This document shows positions 6,843 to 9,691 of a DNA stretch of 9,691 nt, piece by piece. Where the stretch lies: the NCBI GenBank assembly GCA_019162915.1, contig JAFLKZ010000013.1:70119-79809 (forward strand), read 5' to 3'. Origin of the DNA: Campylobacteraceae bacterium. GTDB taxonomy: Bacteria; Campylobacterota; Campylobacteria; Campylobacterales; Sulfurospirillaceae. Numbering within the stretch: position 1 is the stretch's first letter; every line of letters begins with the position of its first letter. The notes beneath the pieces are model-generated. The model saw only the letters and a program-made list of their open reading frames with translations, did not search any database and had not been told where the DNA came from. Position numbers and translations under genes: made by a program.

Positions 6843-8053
6843 GCTTTATGATGTGGGATATCCATACCCAATTTTCGTAGCCTTTCACTCAATGGTGGAT
6901 GTGTAAAATAGAGCATAATAGTCAAAGGATGAGATAATGGAAAACTTTTATTTTCATCAGCAAGTTTGACTAGTGCTTGAACTAGCGCTTCTTTACTCTC
7001 ACAAGCACTGCCATATTCATCAGCTCTATACTCATTATAACGACTTAAAAGTCCAAAAAATGGCATGAGTACAAAAGCGACAAGCGGAGAGAAGAGTAAA
7101 AAAAGTACGATAACGATATGCGCTCCTCCATTAACCCCTAGTTGTGTAAAAATGGTTGTTGGAAGATTTCCAAAGAGTGCAAACATGATAAAAAGCATCA
7201 ATCCACTAGAAGCAATATTTTTAAAAATATCTTTATGCTTAAAATGTCCCAACTCGTGCCCTAAAACAGCCAAAAGTTCGGACTTGTTAAGTTTTTCAAT
7301 CAAAGTATCAAACAAAACAACTCTTTTAGAGGACCCTAATCCTCCAAAATAAGCATTCAATCTTTTATCGCGTTTACTAGCATCTAAACTAAAAACTCCA
7401 CTACTTTTTAAACCTGCTTTTTGCAAAAGAGTTTCAATAGATGTTTTAAGATTTTCATCTTCAAGTGGGGTGAGTTTGTTAAAAATAGGAACAATAAAAA
7501 TGGGATAAATCATATTGATAAAGAGAATAACTGCAAATATAAAACCAAACCCAAATATCCACCACTGTTCAAAACTACCAATAATCCAGACCAAAACCCA
7601 CAATAATGCAGACCCAAGGATTAAAAACATCAAGGAAGCTTTCACTTGATCCATGACAAACATCTTTACATCGATGGTAGAGAATCCAAATTTTTTATCC
7701 AACCAAAAAGTTTGGTAAACATCAAAAGGTAATCCCAACAAGTAATTAATAGCAATAAAGCCCATGACATAGACAACAGAATGTAGTATCTCATTTTCGA
7801 CAGTAACCATTGTTTCTAAAAAAGAGAGTCCAAAAGTAATCCAAATGAAAAAAAGAAAAAAGTCATATAAAGACGTCATCAAAGAAAGTTTTTGAGAAGC
7901 AATTTTATAAGAAGCCGCTTTAAGATAATTAGACGCAGAGAGGATAATGGGGTTCAACTGTGCAGCCTTCATGACAAATCCTATCTCCATCACTGAAGCA
8001 TACATTTTAATCACAATATAGAGTATGTAAAAAAGTGTTATTAGTTCTAACAT
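6839..8053 (-). CDS. M48 family (Ste24-type) integral membrane zinc metalloprotease
   Basis: This is a CAAX-prenyl-protease-1/Ste24-like membrane endopeptidase. Bacterial members are thought to act in membrane-protein quality control; the substrate here is unknown. The N-terminal M48 domain has about five hydrophobic segments in the first 190 residues. The catalytic domain follows with NAYFGGLG, the zinc motif HELGH (266-270 from the chosen start), two more membrane spans, and NEYRADEYG supplying the third zinc ligand Glu341 and conserved Asp345. The end has FTHPPLSERLRKLG. Length (404 residues) and order match Ste24 rather than shorter HtpX. I chose ATG 8053-8051, which has AAAGGA nine nt upstream. 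A start three codons earlier (8062) would put that site directly against the ATG, too close to work. It is the first gene of a three-gene operon and overlaps prmC by 4 bp. Confidence 0.9.
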   Translation of the reverse strand: MLELITLFYILYIVIKMYASVMEIGFVMKAAQLNPIILSASNYLKAASYKIASQKLSLMTSLYDFFLFFIWITFGLSFLETMVTVENEILHSVVYVMGFIAINYLLGLPFDVYQTFWLDKKFGFSTIDVKMFVMDQVKASLMFLILGSALLWVLVWIIGSFEQWWIFGFGFIFAVILFINMIYPIFIVPIFNKLTPLEDENLKTSIETLLQKAGLKSSGVFSLDASKRDKRLNAYFGGLGSSKRVVLFDTLIEKLNKSELLAVLGHELGHFKHKDIFKNIASSGLMLFIMFALFGNLPTTIFTQLGVNGGAHIVIVLFLLFSPLVAFVLMPFFGLLSRYNEYRADEYGSACESKEALVQALVKLADENKSFPLSHPLTIMLYFTHPPLSERLRKLGMDIPHHKA

Positions 8054-8062
8054 AGATAGCAT

Positions 8063-8068
8063 TCCTTT
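8063..8068 (-). promoter_or_regulatory. Shine-Dalgarno AAAGGA for the M48 protease gene
   Basis: AAAGGA (minus strand) directly abuts the ATG at 8062 but is 9 nt from the ATG at 8053. The spacing favours the second Met as the true start, shortening the protein by three residues. Confidence 0.6.
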
Positions 8069-8085
8069 GAAAATTTATAAGCATT

Positions 8086-8094
8086 ATCATACCA
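8086..8094 (-). promoter_or_regulatory. Extended -10 promoter for the M48-prmC-DUF4149 operon
   Basis: TGGTATGAT (minus strand) fits the extended -10 form TGnTATAAT with one mismatch. It would start transcription near 8079, leaving a leader of about 26 nt that contains the AAAGGA site. The region upstream on this strand is A-rich. This is the most convincing promoter in the window. Confidence 0.55.
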
Positions 8095-8107
8095 ATTTTT
8101 AACCAAT
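8091..8107. repeat. Tandem ACCAAT pair at 11-bp spacing
   Basis: ACCAAT occurs at 8091-8096 and again at 8102-8107, one helical turn apart. The first copy overlaps the TGnT part of the M48 promoter. A regulator site is possible but unproven. Confidence 0.35.
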
Positions 8108-8119
8108 AGTTTCCAAACA

Positions 8120-8133
8120 AAATCTAGAGATTT
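8120..8133. repeat. Short dyad AAATCT-AG-AGATTT in the divergent intergenic region
   Basis: Six-base arms flank a 2-base centre. The dyad lies about 41-54 bp upstream of the predicted M48 start and well upstream of the chemoreceptor promoter. Its size suits a dimeric regulator, but short A/T dyads arise often by chance. Confidence 0.3.
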
Positions 8134-8209
8134 GTTACTATTTTATTATTTTATTTATCTTTTCTTCTTCTTTAAAAACATCAATTAAGATGTAAAGAAA
8201 ATGTAGTAT

Positions 8210-8215
8210 TATAAC
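8210..8215 (+). promoter_or_regulatory. Candidate -10 element for the chemoreceptor gene
   Basis: TATAAC (5 of 6 to TATAAT), within TGTAGTATTATAAC, lies 30 nt before the ATG at 8245. TTAAGA at 8185-8190 is a poor -35 at 19-bp spacing. I see no sigma-28 or sigma-54 type element, so housekeeping-sigma expression is the simplest reading. Confidence 0.45.
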
Positions 8216-8244
8216 ATTACAAGAATTTTAAGAGGAGTTTTACA

Positions 8245-9691
8245 ATGAGTATCTCAAAGCAATTATATATTTTAATTTTTGTTTTTATTTTTGGCATTTG
8301 TAGCGTCTATTTTATTGGTGCAACAAAAATAAATACCGTATATGAAGAGACCAATTATGCCAATGTTAATTCACTACCTAGTGTTTTTATCTTGAATGAT
8401 ACTATGCAAAATGGCTATCGTTTACGCTTAAATCTTTGGGAACATATCACCCATGATGATCCAAAAGAAAAGATTAAACGTGAAGAAGCTATTCAAAAAG
8501 TCAATGCAAGCATTAATACCTCTTTGAAACAATATGAAACAATGCTCTCAGATGATAAAGACAAGGCTTTCTTGAGTAAAGATAGAGAAGCTTTAGCAAA
8601 GGCACTTCAAGTTATAGAAGCGGTTAGCAAAATCTCTAGAGAAAACAAAACAATAGAAGCAGCCGAACTCCTCAATAAAAATAGACCTTTACTGCTAGCC
8701 TTTACAAAATCTTTAGATGAACATATGCATTACAATGAAACCGTTGCTAATGAACAATCCTCGCATGCCAAACAACAAAAAGAAAGTGCCGAACAATTGA
8801 TGTTACTCCTTTCTTTGAGTGCTCTTTTAGGCTGCATAGTTTTTGGATATGTTATCCGAAAAAATATTGTCGAGAGTGTCCATTTTATTGGTAAAGGTAT
8901 TCAACATTTTGTACAATCAAAACAACTTGGTTATAGAATAGACTACACTAAAAACAATGAAATCAAAGAAATCGTTGATAACTTTAATATTTTAATCACA
9001 ACCTTAGAAAAAACTATTGGTGATGCTAAAAGTTCTTCAACTGAGAATGCTTCTGTTTCGAGTGAGCTAAGTGCTACAAGTATGCAAATAGGTCGCAATG
9101 CAGAAAAAAGCTCTTCTATTGTTGACAATACGATTCAAGAGATAGCTACCATTAAAACATTTGTACAAGAAACTGCATCGTTATCACAGAGTATGAAAGA
9201 AAACATTTTATCAGCAGGAGATAAACTTAATAACGCTAAAAATGAGATTATCACGCTTCGTAATGAAGTTGATTTGGCTTCTCAAGCGGAAATGGAGCTT
9301 GCACATCAACTAGAACAGATGAGTCGTGATGCAGAACAAGTGAAACAAATTCTCACCGTTATTTCTGATATTGCAGATCAAACTAACCTTTTAGCCCTTA
9401 ATGCCGCGATTGAAGCAGCACGTGCGGGTGAACATGGGCGTGGGTTTGCTGTTGTGGCGGATGAAGTGAGAAAACTTGCTGAGCGAACACAAAGTTCCTT
9501 AACCGAAATCAACGCAACGATTAACATTATCGTTCAATCAACCGTCAATGCTTCTGACCAAATGAATAAAAATGCTAAAAATATCCAAAGATTATCAGCT
9601 ATCTCTAGCGGCGTTGAGACAACGATTCTAGGAACGACGCAAGTTATGCAAGAGAGTGTTTCTTCCGTTGCCATCAGTGCACAAAACTCTG
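8245..9691 (+). CDS. Methyl-accepting chemotaxis protein, 3' end beyond the window
   Basis: This transmembrane chemoreceptor signals to the CheA-CheW array that controls flagellar rotation. The first 482 codons are present, with no stop before the right edge. A membrane segment at about 7-25 is followed by a roughly 160-residue, mostly helical, Lys/Glu-rich periplasmic domain, probably the four-helix-bundle (4HB) sensor type. TM2 is at about 185-204. A HAMP-like linker (about 205-265) follows, then the long coiled-coil signalling domain. Its hairpin tip, with DIADQTNLLALNAAIEAARAG and then GRGFAVVADEVRKLAERT (375-415), is the CheA/CheW contact region and identifies the family. The ATG has AGAGGAG at 8231-8237, 7 nt upstream. 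The ligand cannot be read from the sequence. GC content rises locally at the tip. It is divergent from the M48 operon. Confidence 0.95.
   Translation, partial: MSISKQLYILIFVFIFGICSVYFIGATKINTVYEETNYANVNSLPSVFILNDTMQNGYRLRLNLWEHITHDDPKEKIKREEAIQKVNASINTSLKQYETMLSDDKDKAFLSKDREALAKALQVIEAVSKISRENKTIEAAELLNKNRPLLLAFTKSLDEHMHYNETVANEQSSHAKQQKESAEQLMLLLSLSALLGCIVFGYVIRKNIVESVHFIGKGIQHFVQSKQLGYRIDYTKNNEIKEIVDNFNILITTLEKTIGDAKSSSTENASVSSELSATSMQIGRNAEKSSSIVDNTIQEIATIKTFVQETASLSQSMKENILSAGDKLNNAKNEIITLRNEVDLASQAEMELAHQLEQMSRDAEQVKQILTVISDIADQTNLLALNAAIEAARAGEHGRGFAVVADEVRKLAERTQSSLTEINATINIIVQSTVNASDQMNKNAKNIQRLSAISSGVETTILGTTQVMQESVSSVAISAQNS

Noticed and set aside
7065..7606. Two + strand open frames (95 and 61 codons) opposite the M48 protease
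   Set aside because: They lie on the antisense of a well-supported protease gene and show no recognisable domain.
8134..8244. Small RNA or riboswitch upstream of the chemoreceptor
   Set aside because: The stretch is simply AT- and pyrimidine-rich with one promoter-like element. I see no stable stem set or known riboswitch core.
1..9691. Mobile element, defence island, CRISPR array or novel multi-gene system
   Set aside because: No transposase, integrase, regular repeats, nuclease or toxin-like gene is visible, and nearly every base belongs to a recognisable core gene or a short promoter gap.

Overview
This looks like chromosomal housekeeping DNA from a member of the Campylobacterota (the former epsilonproteobacteria). 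The base composition is AT-rich. The gene set rsmH / bioA / ppiD-like / ftsA / ftsZ resembles, from memory, the cell-division neighbourhoods of Helicobacter and Campylobacter. The protein style and the chemoreceptor suggest a free-living motile relative such as Sulfurospirillum; the genus is an inference. I see no tRNA, rRNA, transposon, CRISPR array, phage gene or recognisable defence system, so I do not claim an undescribed system here.

Layout. Positions 1-1447 hold two leftward genes: the start of rsmH (16S rRNA methyltransferase, cut by the left edge) and, just upstream of it, bioA (biotin synthesis). A 90-bp divergent promoter region follows. A rightward division operon then runs from 1538 to 5507: a membrane-anchored SurA/PpiD-like periplasmic chaperone, ftsA and ftsZ. 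The chaperone stop codon directly abuts the ftsA TTG start, and ftsZ follows 16 bp after ftsA. A long inverted repeat lies at 5525-5562, where ftsZ converges on a leftward three-gene operon. In transcription order that operon is an M48/Ste24-type membrane protease, prmC (release-factor methyltransferase) and a small DUF4149 membrane protein. Both of its gene junctions are 4-bp ATGA overlaps. A second divergent intergenic region (8054-8244) leads to a rightward methyl-accepting chemotaxis protein that runs off the right edge.

How the genes relate. FtsZ forms the division ring, and FtsA ties it to the membrane through a C-terminal amphipathic helix; FtsZ carries the matching C-terminal peptide. 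The chaperone in the same operon probably handles exported or membrane proteins during envelope growth. RsmH and PrmC both tune translation, by methylating rRNA and release factors respectively. The M48 protease and DUF4149 protein are membrane proteins; their link to prmC is positional only.

Points worth a second look are the altered FtsA nucleotide-binding motif, the missing parvulin signature in the chaperone, the inverted repeat lacking a 3' T-tract, bioA lying within a dcw remnant, and spaced repeats in the 8054-8244 promoter region.
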